NCBI GenBank assembly: GCA_964036315.1 | Contig: OZ038509.1 | Coordinates: 26,119,022-26,183,021 of the forward strand | Reading direction: 5' to 3' | Length of the DNA: 64,000 nt | Source: Acanthosepion esculentum | Lineage: Eukaryota > Mollusca > Cephalopoda > Sepiida > Sepiidae | Shown: positions 46,291 to 57,961 of the stretch, in pieces | Layout of the letters: every line of letters starts with the position of its first letter | Position numbering within the stretch: the stretch's first letter is position 1 | Translations under genes and position numbers: made by a program | The notes under the pieces: generated by a model | Database searches by the model: none | Seen by the model: only the letters and a program-made list of their open reading frames with translations | What the model was told of the DNA's origin: nothing

Positions 46291-46725
46291 ATGGAAAAAT
46301 AGTAAAAAGACATTGTTAAGAACGACAAAGGATAGGAAGTTGTGGAGAGCCATGATCAACTTACCTAATGAGCATGTGTAAATGGATAGCAAGACAGGGA
46401 GGGGGAGAGATAGTAAAAAGATAAGCATTGCTAAGGATTACAAAAGATAGGAAGTAGTGAAGAGCCATGATCAAATAACCTAATGAGTTTGTATAATTAG
46501 ATAGCAGAACAGTGAATGGAAAGATAGTAAAAAGAAAATATTGCTTGGAGCTACAAAGGATAGGAAGTTGTGGAGAGCCATGATCAACCAACCTAATGAG
46601 CATGTGTAAATGGATAGTAAGACAGGGATTGGGACAGATAGTAAAAAGACAAACTTTGTTAAGAGTTACAAAGGATAGGAAGTTGTGGAGAGCCATGATT
46701 ACCTATGTCATGAAGGGAGTAGAAA
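46150..46725 (+). repeat. LINE C-terminus expanded to five ~113-bp tandem units
   Basis: taggaagttgtggagagcca recurs at about 46223, 46333, 46449, 46562 and 46677, each followed by tgatcaa-taacctaatgag and gatagtaaaaag. Each unit encodes the KDRKLWRAMI end plus 3' sequence. Confidence 0.92.
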
Positions 46726-47284
46726 ACCTAAATGTTAATTATAATTATACCTATCTATAATAAAAAGTGGGAAGTGGTTGTGAAAGACAGAAACAAAAAT
46801 TAAAATAAAAAATGCATCTAAGCTTCCTTTCTGGCAAGATAAAAAATCTAATTGCAAGTACCAGTGTGCTCTAAAGTCAGAGTGAAAAAAGAAAAAATTT
46901 GGTGAGAAAACATTTCCTTTTACATTTTTATTTGAGTCATACACCATTTTTTTCTGGAAATAAATTCTAGACAAGAAAAAAAAATTCAAAATGAAGAAAA
47001 ACCTTTGTTCATTTTCTGGTTCATCTGAATGAACAACACAGAAAAATGTTAATTTCAAATCAACATTTCTAATTTCAGTAAATGAATTATAAATTGAATT
47101 TTCCATTTGTCACAGACAAAACAATGAAAGCAAAAGAGTAATCATCTTGGTAGCATCCTGAAGAAACGGTGAAGGAATTAATAAAAATTATCAAAGATTT
47201 TGACAAATAAAGAACAATTTGATAAAAATGAAAAACCTGAAATGGCTGGTGATACCAAGCACTCTGCAAAGTGGTAGTTGGATT
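46726..47284. other. No gene seen
   Basis: AT-rich spacer with A runs. Confidence 0.5.
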
Positions 47285-48282
47285 TGTCATATAGGAATAA
47301 AGTATCGCTGCCGACACTTGAGTTTGAACATAGATCGCCAGTGAGCAAACACAGGCGATCCCATTATTGAATTAAGTAGACCATGTGACCATAGAGGAAA
47401 CGCATATATGTAGGGAGTAGCTGACGACTAACAATCACCATTTCTAGTCTATCTTCCATTACTATACAATCTTTATTTCTACCCTATCTTCCATTACTAT
47501 ACAATCTTTATTTCTAGTCTATCCTCTATTACTATACAATCTTTATTTCTAGTCTATCCTCTATTACTATACAATCTTTATTTCTAGTCTATCCTCTATT
47601 ACTATACAATCTTTATTTCTACCCTATCCTCTATTACTATACAATCTTTATTTCTAGTCTATCCTCTATTACTATACAATCTTTATTTCTAGTCTATCCT
47701 CTATTACTATACAATCTTTATTTCTACCCTATCCTCTATTACTATACAATCTTTATTTCTAGTCTATCCTCTATTACTATACAATCTTTATTTCTACCCT
47801 ATCCTCTATTACTATACAATCTTTATTTCTAGTCTATCCTCTATTACTATACAATCTTTATTTCTACCCTATCCTCTATTACTATACAATCTTTATTTCT
47901 AGTCTATCCTCTATTACTATACAATCTTTATTTCTACCCTATCCTCTATTACTATACAATCTTTATTTCTAGTCTATCCTCTATTACTATACAATCTTTA
48001 TTTCTAGTCTATCCTCTATTAGTATACGGACCGCTATTCTCTACTCTATTCACTATTTCTCTGTTCAGGTCACTATATGGATTACTATTTGAGCAAGTAT
48101 TATCAAGCAAGTACTATTAGTGCGAGTGATATTCAAAGGCATCTGACACTAGTATTGTTCAGCGGCATACTATAGTTGTATCTGTGATTACAATGTTTCT
48201 ACTACAATGAGCATTACGAGAGTGACAATGAATATTCGTTGACATTACAAAAGTATCAACGTGTGTTCGTTGACATCACAAA
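47285..48282 (+). mobile_element. LTR of a gypsy-like element, expanded internally
   Basis: It starts TGTCATATAGGAATAAAG and ends ...gttgacatcaca, TG...CA. Start, middle and end match the 434-bp LTR at 51232-51665. A TATA-like catatatgtaggg lies near 47405. After the end comes tggtgacaaggattcgcaag, in the position and style of a gypsy primer-binding region. The extra length is the 35-bp minisatellite. Confidence 0.75.
47450..48015. repeat. 35-bp minisatellite inside the LTR
   Basis: Sixteen copies of ctatcctctattactatac-aatctttatttctagt. From 47690 to 47970 the junction alternates agt and acc, giving a 70-bp higher-order unit. A single related stretch (gctatcctctatactattcc) exists in the short LTR copy. 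Confidence 0.93.
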
Positions 48283-48283
48283 G

Positions 48284-48595
48284 TGGTGACAAGGATTCGC
48301 AAGGAATCTCTCCTCTGTTACTATTCTGATCGCTATTTCTACTCTATTCAATTTATTATTTCTCTATATGGATTATTATTCAAGCAAGTACTATTAGTGC
48401 AAGATTATCCGAAGGCGTCTGACACCAGTATTGTTCAACGGCATTACTATAAGTTGTATCTGCGATTACATAGTCTCTACTACAACGAGAATTACAAAAG
48501 TGACGAATGTTCGTTAGCATTACGAAAGTGTCAGACAAGTGTTCGTTGGCATCATGGAAGGATTCAAGATGGAAAGGGAAGTAATTGAGCTAGCT
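48284..48595 (+). mobile_element. Second, partial LTR in tandem
   Basis: After ~20 bp of internal leader the 3' two thirds of the LTR repeats (ctattctgatcgctatttct, gcaagtactattagtgcaag, gtctgacaccagtattgttc, aagtgttcgttggcatca), then a leader-like tggaaggattcaagatgg. No gag or pol follows. Confidence 0.65.
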
Positions 48596-49264
48596 GTCAA
48601 GAAAAATTAAACAAAACTCGGCAAGAGAAAACACAAAATTGATAGCAGTGTGGATGGTGGATGGTTTTTTGGAAGTATATAAACAGAAAGAGAAAAAATA
48701 TTTAGGGGGATGCCATAAACGACACATCTGACTCTACTTCAGTACCCACTGTAAAGCTGGAAAAGGGTCCACTGCATGCTCACAAGGTAACAAGATGAAA
48801 GTCAAACATCACATTGAGAAATAAGAATGCAAAACCTGTTTCATATTTAATAACTAGATGTTTTATTCAGGGCTTCACCTGCTCATCTGGGTAGGTAGGT
48901 AGGTAGGTAAGGGATACTTGGGACAACTTGTTGGTCTAACAGCTCAGCTCTTCCCCCGGCCAACTCTTCAAACATCTACTCATCCTGGTGTGGTAGCTGG
49001 CAATACAAATGGACAGGAAAGGAACAAATCCATCTCCTGCCAAGCGCAAATCAGAACTCTCTCTGATCCCAAACATTACAGTTAATATAGACCAGCACCT
49101 GGATATACCCTATTTCCAGTTTTGTTGCCACTTTATCTCCAAAGACCAATTACTCCTTCCTTTACTTCTCGTTCTCCTTCAGTCAAAGTGGATACCACTT
49201 AGAAAACTACACCTCAAATAGGACCACCTGTTAGCTATTAAACAGAAACACTTGACATTGAAAT
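48596..49264. other. No gene recognised
   Basis: Contains a short (GGTA)n at 48892-48909. The 70-codon frame at 49009-49221 has no recognisable similarity. Confidence 0.45.
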
Positions 49265-49615
49265 AAAATAGTCCTGGGTATGACGATAAACTACATCCGG
49301 CAGTAAAGCCTCTAACCTAGAATTGGAGGTTTTGAGAAACATGGAACAACCTCCTAATTGCTTTTGTTCCCAGGTCCACCCTGACCCAGCACCGGTCCCA
49401 GCTATAGGAAATAGTGAACCTCCAAACAAAAACAAACCACTGTGATAGTATAAAAATACATTTTATAGTAAAAAAAAACCCAGCAACACATTTTTATAAA
49501 TATTTAAAAAATTACCAAGAATACATTTTATAACAAACTGACCAAAAGAATATTTTATCTGTAGTTGAAGGCATACAATTGCATTCAAAATATTTAGATT
49601 TCACCATTAAATAAC

Positions 49616-49677
<62 letters not shown>

Positions 49678-50040
49678 ATATACTGCTAATCAAAATCAAA
49701 CCAACATGAAAGAGCTATTTAATGACATTAATCCATGTAAATTTTGGCATTAAATAACCCATAGAGGTGTTGATATGCCACTAAACAAAAATCAACCAAA
49801 TACCAAACATGAAAGAACTCTTTCATGACATTAATTCATATATTATCCTGTAATTTCTTAATTAAATCAAACCGTATTCCAAAATATAACTTCAACAAAA
49901 CTACAACATAAAAAACACATATCACCACCTCTAGTAATTATGTCCACACAAACATGTTTATGCACATAAACTGAGTATTATCTACCATGTATTCAATTGT
50001 GAAAGCAGAATAATAATGAGTTGATATGCTGTTAAACAAT
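49265..50040 (-). repeat. Family D repeat, long copy
   Basis: Shares gggtatgacgataaactaca, cctctaac, gaggttttgag and then ~300 bp (gaactctttcatgacattaa, gtattatctaccatgtattc, gtgaaagcagaataa) with 30838-31420. A (TA)n run lies at 49619-49672. Confidence 0.8.
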
Positions 50041-50449
50041 CAAGATAAAATCATATCTTCCTTTTCTATGTGGGTGCTCATAGTATCACAACCATTCTAA
50101 AAATATATATAAACCCTGTATCAATCATACACAGAAACTGATGGGAAGCATACATCTTGTTGGCAGTGGTAGAATAATATTGGAATTTACTCATATAGAA
50201 AAAAAATCCTAAGTACATCATTAGGCACATGAGAAAAGGACTTTCCTCGTATGAAATTGAGTAGAAAGAATTTGTTTATTTACAATAGATTTAACTGGAA
50301 GGAAAGACGTATACAGACTTACTAAAAATATTCTTTTGAGTGTTTAATAAAAATTAAGCTGGGTAGATAACAAGTGTTTGGTGACAGTGTTTTTGAAAGT
50401 GTTGTGTAAAAAAATAAAATATGAAAATAAAATACTAAAAAAAAAATTA
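50041..50449. other. No gene seen
   Basis: AT-rich spacer. Confidence 0.5.
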
Positions 50450-50884
50450 AAATTAAAATAAGGCATCTGCTTTCCTTTAAAACCCAATATATATTTTTCT
50501 TTCTCTTTCTCTACCATTCTCACTCAACTAATGAGAAGGCAATCCTCAAATAAAAAAGAAAAAGAGGAAGAAGAAAAGACTGTTGTGAAATGGAATTTTT
50601 CAGCTCCAGGTTCTAGTTATTGCGACTAGAAAAAAATCTACCAAAATAAGAAAGGCTCTACACATAACTTCCACTATAAAAAAAAATCAAATAGAAAGGA
50701 AGGCCAGAAAATAAAAGAATTTTGACCAATCAAAAACAAAGATTCTTTTGATGTTAGCTGAAATCAAGCTTTGTGTCAAGTAGTCTGGAGCCCTTTCTTA
50801 AGTGTATTTCAAGTGACAGGCAACAGACAGCAGAAAGAGAAGGGACAACCAGAGAAACCAGGCAAATATGTTGCGTGAAACTAT
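50450..50884. repeat. Dispersed repeat family G, copy 2
   Basis: Counterpart of 16480-17100 without the CT expansion. Element type unknown. Confidence 0.8.
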
Positions 50885-51075
50885 TCTAATTGTTTCTTTT
50901 CTCACACTTCTTGATCTTCAAAAATTTAAATGCAACATCAATCACCGTCTTCTGTCTAACTGAACCCTGTTCGTTTATTGGCCTTTCTTCCCTTCTCCTT
51001 CACTCTCTGTAGCCCCTGCTTCCTAGTGACATTGTTCTTTTGCTTGGGGTGAAACAATTAGAAATAAAAAAAAAT
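50885..51075 (+). pseudogene. CR1/Jockey-like LINE extreme 3' end
   Basis: aaaaatttaaatgcaacatc (the FKxNV codons) and the tail ctgtagcccctgcttcctag-tg, tgcttggggtgaaacaatta plus an A run. About 190 bp only. Confidence 0.65.
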
Positions 51076-51231
51076 CCAAAATTTGCAACTAATCTATTAT
51101 CTAGCCTAACTCTAGCAGCCCAATGAGGAAAAATGGCTTTTAGTTTTCAAAAATACCTAAAAAATCACTTCTATATCACAATTCAGATACTATGCTTTTG
51201 TCAGTTGTAAAGAATGGTTGAGTGATTCTTT

Positions 51232-51665
51232 TGTGATGTCAACGAACACTTGTTGCCACTTTTGTAATGTCAATGAATACTTGTTGTCACTTTCATAATG
51301 CTCGTCATAGTAGGGACTTTGTAATTGCAGATACAACTATAGTAACGCCGTTGAACAATACTAGTGTCAGACATCTTCGAATAACACTCACACTAATAGT
51401 ACTTGCTCAATAATACTCACTTGAAAAGTAACCAGTGAATAGTGGTCTGAATAGTAAACCGTATAATGATCAGTATAGGGAATAGTATAGAGGATAGCAA
51501 TTCGTATAGCATAGAAATGGTGATCAGTTAGACGCCACGCTAATTCCCATATATACTTTTCCTTTACCATCATGTGATCTATTTATTCAAAATGGGATTG
51601 CCTGTGTTTCCTCCCCGGGGATCTGTGTTCAAACTCCAGTGTCAGCACTTTATTCCTATATAACA
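51232..51665 (-). mobile_element. Solo LTR, gypsy-like, minus strand
   Basis: On the minus strand TGTTATATAGGAATAAAGTG ... gttgacatcaca, TG...CA, 434 bp. It matches 47285-48282 apart from the minisatellite. Flanking five-base sequences differ (tcttt, gtttc), so no TSD was confirmed. Confidence 0.75.
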
Positions 51666-51699
51666 GTTTCATACATTAAATATGTATTGGATTTCAATT

Positions 51700-52345
51700 T
51701 CACACCTTACCTCAAGAGTAACTTGTCTATACAATCCATTAGTCATGGTCTGCTGCTCAGAAAATTAGTTCCCTGTGTCATGCTAAACAATTTTTCTCAC
51801 CAGAATCTATATTACATATTTATAAGTCTAGCATTTGACTATGCATTGAATATTGCTGCTACATCTAGTCTGGTTTTTCTGCTATGTATTTAGAGATTCT
51901 AGATAAAATCCAAAGAATAATCTGCAATGTTATCTGGTATTGCAGCTTCAGTCACTTTCCTACTGCTTTCCAACATAGCTTCCTTGTGACTTTTCTATAA
52001 ATATTTTCATGGTAATTGTTCTGATAAGCTTACCTAGACTTTATTGATTTAAGCGCAGTACTAGATTGTTGATAAGGTCTCATCATTTTACCGTCGAGCT
52101 GGCTAGATGTAACTGTAAGTTCTATGCTAACAGTTCTTCTTGTACCTCTCACTTTTTGCTTCCAGTTAACTTTGATCTTCAAAAATTTAAATTCAACATC
52201 AATCATTATCTTCTGAATTCTTAATTTGATTTTTTATTGTTCTCTCTCCTTAATATTGTTTTCTTTTTCACATATTCTTTCACACACACAGTAATTCCTT
52301 GCATCTTAGTGGCTTTATTGCCTTACTTCAGATGAAATGAATAAA
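51700..52345 (+). pseudogene. CR1/Jockey-like LINE 3' tail
   Basis: FSHQNLYYIFISLAF covers the YKSxIRPCxEY region in a shifted frame; then EYCCYI-stop, EILDKIQRIICNVI, and a 3' end with cttagtggctttattgcctt. Heavily mutated. Confidence 0.65.
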
Positions 52346-52544
52346 ACAAAAAATGTTTAACTCTTTCTAACACACCAGAAATTTACAAGAGACAGATTAG
52401 AAAAAAATTGGAGTATTACTGCCTTCATGCATTTACAACTCAAATATTCCAAGCTACTTCCTACGGAGTCGTATCAATCTCATTTCCCTGTATACCTAAA
52501 GAAAGAAGAAAGTACCACGTAAAGCATCTTTTTTCTTAAATGAT
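52346..52544. other. No gene seen
   Basis: Spacer before the satellite. Confidence 0.5.
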
Positions 52545-53925
52545 CCAATCTTACCCTCTTCAAGTAAAGGGTCAATCAATATCTATCCTTCTTATCCTCA
52601 TAATATTCGCTTCATTCTACGTTCTTTTTCATTCATATCACACACTCCACTCATCATAACCATGTTAATAGTAAGCCTCTACACTACAATCTCAACCTTT
52701 TCATGTCAAGGGTCAACAGTTATCTATACAACCTATCCTCATAATATTCACTTCTTACTTACTTCTTTTTCATTCATATCACACACCTCATTCATCATAA
52801 CCATCTTAATAGTAAGCCTCTACACTACAATCTCAACCTTTTCATGTCAAGGGTCAACAGTTATCTATCCAACCTATCCTCATAATATTCACTTCTTACT
52901 TCCTTCTTTTTCATTCATATCACACACCTCATTCATCATAACCATCTTAATAGTAAGCCTCTACACTACAATCTCAACCTTTTCATGTCAAGGGTCAACA
53001 GTTATCTATCCAACCTATCCTCATAATATTCACTTCTTACTTCCTTCTTTTTCATTCATATCACACACCTCATCCATCATAACCATCTTAATAGTAAGCC
53101 TCTACACTACAATCTCAACCTTTTCATGTCAAGGGTCAACAGTTATCTATCCAACCTATCCTCATAATATTCACTTCTTACTTCCTTCTTTTTCATTCAT
53201 ATCACACACCTCATTCATCATAACCATCTTAATAGTAAGCCTCTACACTACAATCTCAACCTTTTCATGTCAAGGGTCAACAGTTATCTATCCAATCTAT
53301 CCTCATAATATTCACTTCTTACTTACTTCTTTTTCATTCATATCACACACCTCATTCATCATAACCATGTTAATAGTAAGCCTCTACACTACAATCTCAA
53401 CCTTTTCATGTCATGGGTCAACAGTTATCTATCCAACCTATCCTCATAATATTCACTTCTTACTAGCTTCTTTTTCATTCATATCACACACCTCATTCAT
53501 CATAACCATCTTAATAGTAAGCCTCTACACTACAATCTCAACCTTTTCATGTCAAGGGTCAACAGTTATCTATCCAACCTATCCTCATAATATTCACTTC
53601 TTACTAGCTTCTTTTTCATTCATATCACACACCTCATTCATCATAACCATCTTAATAGTAAGCCTCTACACTACAATCTCAACCTTTTCATGTCAAGGGT
53701 CAACAGTTATCTATCCAACCTATCCTCATAATATTCACTTCTTACTAGCTTCTTTTTCATTCATATCACACACCTCATTCATCATAACCATGTTAATAGT
53801 AAGCCTCTACACTACAATCTCAACCTTTTCATGTCATGGGTCAACAGTTATCTATCCAACCTATCCTCATAATATTCACTTCTTACTAGCTTCTTTTTCA
53901 CTCATATCACACACTTCATTCATCA

Positions 53926-53930
<5 letters not shown>
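52545..53930. repeat. 141-bp satellite, nine full copies
   Basis: ttaatagtaagcctctacac recurs every 141 bases exactly (52664, 52805, 52946, 53087 and on). Because 141 is 47 codons, one frame (52662-54155) stays open for 497 codons of a hydrophobic 47-aa repeat. The variants among units (acttac, acttcc, actagc; caa, cat; atc, atg) all change the amino acid, so there is no sign of protein-level constraint. The array ends in (TA)n at 53932. Confidence 0.95.
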
Positions 53931-53970
<40 letters not shown>

Positions 53971-53998
53971 GTATATTTAGGCAGCAATCCTTCGTTTA

Positions 53999-54782
53999 TG
54001 CATGTTTTATTAAAAACGACAAGGTACTATGGTTAAGCTTTTTATTTAATTTCGAACAAGAGCTTTCTTTTCTGGACAAAGTGTGTGTAAAAACTGTCCA
54101 AATGTTTTATAGTTCCAAGCACTTTCGCCATACCTTTAGCCATTATCAAGGATGATTCGATTTTTCGGCTTAATTGAGTGTGTGCATTATGTGTATGTCT
54201 TAGTGTGTTGTAGGGATGTTTTAATTTCCGAATATGGTTAGCACATTGTGGCCTTGTTTGTAGTTATATTGTTAAAAGTTGTTTTTTTATTATTATTATT
54301 AAAGCCTCCATTATTTTTAATCATTTTTTTACAGGTGGATGCAGTTAATATATTTGTGTTTTCTACTAATATGTTTTTTATGGAGTCTGGTAAGTGTGTG
54401 TATGTGTTTAAATGGGTTCTAATGGAGCTGTGGTCAGATATGTGTAACGTAAGGTGTCTGGATAAGCATGTAAGTTGTGTAACCGATAACCTTAACAATA
54501 TTAACTACGAACAAGGCCACAATGTGCTAACTGTATTCGGAAATTAAAATATTCCTACAACACACTAAAACATACACATAATACACACACTCAATTAAGC
54601 TAACAAATCAAATCATCCTTGATAATGGCTAAAAAGGTATAGCCGAAAGTGCTCGGAACTATAAAACATTTGGACAGATTTTACACACTTTTTGTCCAGA
54701 AAAGAAAGCTCTTGTTCGAGCAAAAGAAAAATTAAATAAAAAGCTTAACCGTAGTATCTTGTCTGTCGTTTTTAATGAAACA

Positions 54783-54786
<4 letters not shown>
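53999..54786 (-). mobile_element. Fold-back PLE relic 3
   Basis: Arms 53999-54277 and 54491-54786 are inverted copies (aaggccacaatgtgctaac against gttagcacattgtggcct; ataaaacatttggacag against ctgtccaaatgttttat). The short centre holds a minus-strand GIY-YIG fragment whose natural 3' side is the left arm; the right arm is an extra inverted 3' end. (TA)n lies outside both ends. Confidence 0.82.
54240..54490 (-). pseudogene. PLE GIY-YIG C-terminal fragment
   Basis: Reads LTLHISDHSSIRTHLN, LPDSIKNILVENTNILTAST and CKKMIKNNGGF. It is close to the relic at 10642-11022 (LTLHLSDHSSIRSHLN, ILVDNTNI, CKKRLKIME). The YIG part is missing. The opposite arm encodes the expected end NNINYEQGHNVLTVF on the plus strand. 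Confidence 0.7.

Positions 54787-54852
<66 letters not shown>
54787..54852. repeat. (TA)n microsatellite
   Basis: More than 30 TA units between the PLE arm and the Helitron 5' region. Confidence 0.9.
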
Positions 54853-54857
<5 letters not shown>

Positions 54858-55333
54858 GATGTCTGTGTGTATGTTCATTATACATTTCCACATTTTTCAA
54901 CCGATCATGCTCAAACTTGACACTAACGTATACTCCAAAAGTAGTCAAGACCAATGTTATTTTTGTGGACTCCTCCTGTATAACAAAAAAAACATGAAAA
55001 ACTGTTTAGAAAACAATTTTTTTGGTCTGTAATTCCTTGATTTTTCAAGTGATTTTCTCCAAATTTAACAAGATCATTACTTATTACCTAACAATTGTTT
55101 TGATTTAAATTTTTACGGTCATTCGCATCAGTCGTGAAAAACTGCGAATAACCGCGTAAGATTTGTTTTTTGCCATTAACTTCCGCAATTTCCAACCGAT
55201 TCGCTCCAAATTTTGCACAAACATTACTTATGCATCAAGGAATGTTTCAAACTAATTTTGTATAAAGTTAATTCGTTTTAAATGTGCACTTTATTTGATT
55301 AAAATGATTAAACTTCTGCTGTTTGATTTAAAC

Positions 55334-57383
55334 TAGGTATGTCCAATTTTGACCTTTTTAGCGTTTTTTTTTTAGTTGTTTTTTTGTCAGTTGAAAGACA
55401 CATTAATTTCGAAATTCTTGTAAAAATTAACTACTTGTTGGATTTTAATGAAAACTTCAGAACTTATTCAGAAATGAATGAACTTATTTTAGAAATGTTT
55501 GTCTCTTTGAAAGTCATGGCATAAATATTTTTTTTTTATATCTGTTACCCCCCTCGAACTTAATTTTATGAAAACACAAAAAAAAAATTATTTGCAACCT
55601 CAATTTTTTTTTTTAATTAAATGCACAAAACTCTGAAAAATCTAAATCATGGATTTTTTTGTTAAAAAAATGTCCGAAATTGTCCAAACTTTTACCTCAA
55701 TTGTAAAAATACAAAACCCAATAAAACTAAGACAATATTTAATTAAGAAAGTTTTTAATGGCTTTTCTGAATAATATATACGAAGGTAATTATTATCTGA
55801 AAGAAAAAAAATTTTTTGATGAACAATAAATTTTTACATTAATTTTCTTTTTTTTTTCAATTTTAAATACACAATATGACAAAAGGTTGTTATATATTTA
55901 TACATTAAGTTCTTTCTGCAACCTTATGGAAATGATATATTATGTTCTCTACTTTTTAAAGATCATAAATTTGAAAGCTTATTAAAATCTGACAACCATA
56001 ATTATTTTAAAAATAATTTTTAATATTCCAAAATTGTATTTAAAATCGTCTACAACGAAAGTACGGATGCACATTGTTGAAATAATGTCACATGAGTAGT
56101 TTCCTTTGATAGAAGCAAGTTTTTTTTTTACTTCAGAAATGGCTTTGTAACAAGAAAACAACGCTTGTCAAGTTTTCTGAATATCGTCGTATTATTTTCA
56201 ATTTTTTTCTTTTTCTATTCAAATATAATCGAATAGTCAGAATAGTGGGATAAAAGAAAATATCGACTATTTACAATTACAAAAAAAAAAAACGCCCTTG
56301 GAAGTCCACCCAAATTTTCAAGTTTGAAATCGAATGCATAAATTCATTGTACATTACTTTGGAATTATTATCCACACGACAAATTATCAATTAAAACGAT
56401 TTTTGGAGTTTAAATTTTCTGGAGTTAGCTCGCTACTACTCAAACTAAAAAATACTTGTCGAATCAAAACAAAACCAACATAGCTGCTATTAGCATGTTA
56501 ATTTTATTAATAAATAAAATAAAACTCATATTACTGCCATATAATTATTAATAAATAGAAAAAAATCTGCCTTAATAAAAAAGAAATAAAATCTCATTTC
56601 ATTAAGTTAACCCGTTTCAATTAATGGTGTTTCATGTAATTTTTATATTCTCAGAAAAATATTTCATGACTGAAATAATAAACCTCAATTTAAAAAAATG
56701 TATTTTTTTTACTGTTTTATTTTTACTTGTAAAATTTGATTTTCTTTCATATATTTTAAATGTTATTTTCAGTGCAGAATTCTTCCTCAAACGTAAGGTA
56801 AAAAAAAAAAAAAAAATTTGAAAGTGAATTTTTAAAAAAAAAATCTACTAACCAGATTCACTTAAAATTAGAACGAATTATATCACTTTGGCGGTACCGT
56901 ACAATAAATTTCAGTACCGTAAGTTGTGAATATATTGACGTACATCAATCAACGCCTGTCAAAATAGACTACACTGGTGGGAAATATCTCTCTTAAAAAA
57001 TTTTCTGCTAAAAATGTAAGTAATGTTTCTTTCAAATTACATTAAGTATACTTTAATCATTCTAAATTTCCTAAGATAACAAAAGAAAAAGGTGTAATTT
57101 ATTTTTCATGATTTTTTAACTAACAAACTATGATCTTTCCGACAGAAATGTCGAAAAGTTCGATTTTACGAAATTTTTTGACTCGAAAAAAAACAAGATT
57201 TTTAATAAAATTTTTAACATTTATAGGAAGGATTAAAAAATCTGAAAAAATATTCAGAAAATACTTTGGTCTTTCCTCTTTAATAACAACATAAATATTT
57301 AAACCTTAAAAATTGTTTTATCAATTTGGGGACCTTTTGTCGTCAAGGTATACCACTTTTTAGCGAAATATTGGACATACCTA
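55334..57383. mobile_element. 2,050-bp non-autonomous DNA transposon, 8-bp TSD
   Basis: Perfect 14-bp terminal inverted repeat TAGGTATGTCCAAT, flanked by the direct repeat ATTTAAAC at 55326-55333 and 57384-57391. An 8-bp duplication fits hAT or P-type transposases. The interior is very AT-rich with T and A runs and no frame above 70 codons, so it depends on a transposase elsewhere. Confidence 0.85.
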
Positions 57384-57539
57384 ATTTAAACGGATTAAAC
57401 TTCACTCCAAATTTGACAAGGATATTATCCATGTTTAAGGGATTGCTTTAAAGTTTAAATTTGCTATTTATTTGATTAAACTTATTAAACTTCTGCTATT
57501 TAATTAAACTTTAACCCCCCCCCCCCCGCCCATGGTGTG

Positions 57540-57960
57540 ATAACACAGGGTGAACTCCGAGTATGACCTTTGACATGTGACTGTGAACACTATTAACGCA
57601 CCTCCCTTCAGCATCTTATTTGGCGTAAAATCTACTGCTTTAATCATATCTTTAGTATTTATTCACCTCCCCTCTACCCCTTATTACTGCCCACAATCAT
57701 AATGACCCTCTTTTCACCACCATATTCCTTAAGACATTTTGCACATTGTTTGATATTAAGAGGATAACTGCAAACACAACCTTTGACATGTGCGTGTAAA
57801 CATTAATAATGCCCCCTTAATTTGTGTGAACGTCTGCTTATTCCACGCCCTTAGTGTTTACTCACTTACCCCCTCTATGCCTATGGGCTGACAATAAGGG
57901 TGAACTTTGAATATGACCTTTGACCTGTTCACGTAAACACTACTAATTATCCAATCAATT
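57540..57960. repeat. ~170-bp repeats upstream of the Helitron frame
   Basis: atgacctttgacatgtg, gtgaacact or gtaaacatt, aatctactgctttaatc-like and tcacc-cccctctac recur at about 57565, 57780 and 57915. Confidence 0.6.
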
Positions 57961-57961
57961 C

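Noticed and set aside
46735..47106. 123-codon minus-strand frame as a host gene
   Set aside because: AT-rich, Phe-rich translation with no recognisable domain, in a repeat-dense interval.
52662..54155. 497-codon hydrophobic repeat protein
   Set aside because: A 141-bp satellite divisible by three; unit variants show no synonymous bias and the frame runs into (TA)n and a PLE arm.
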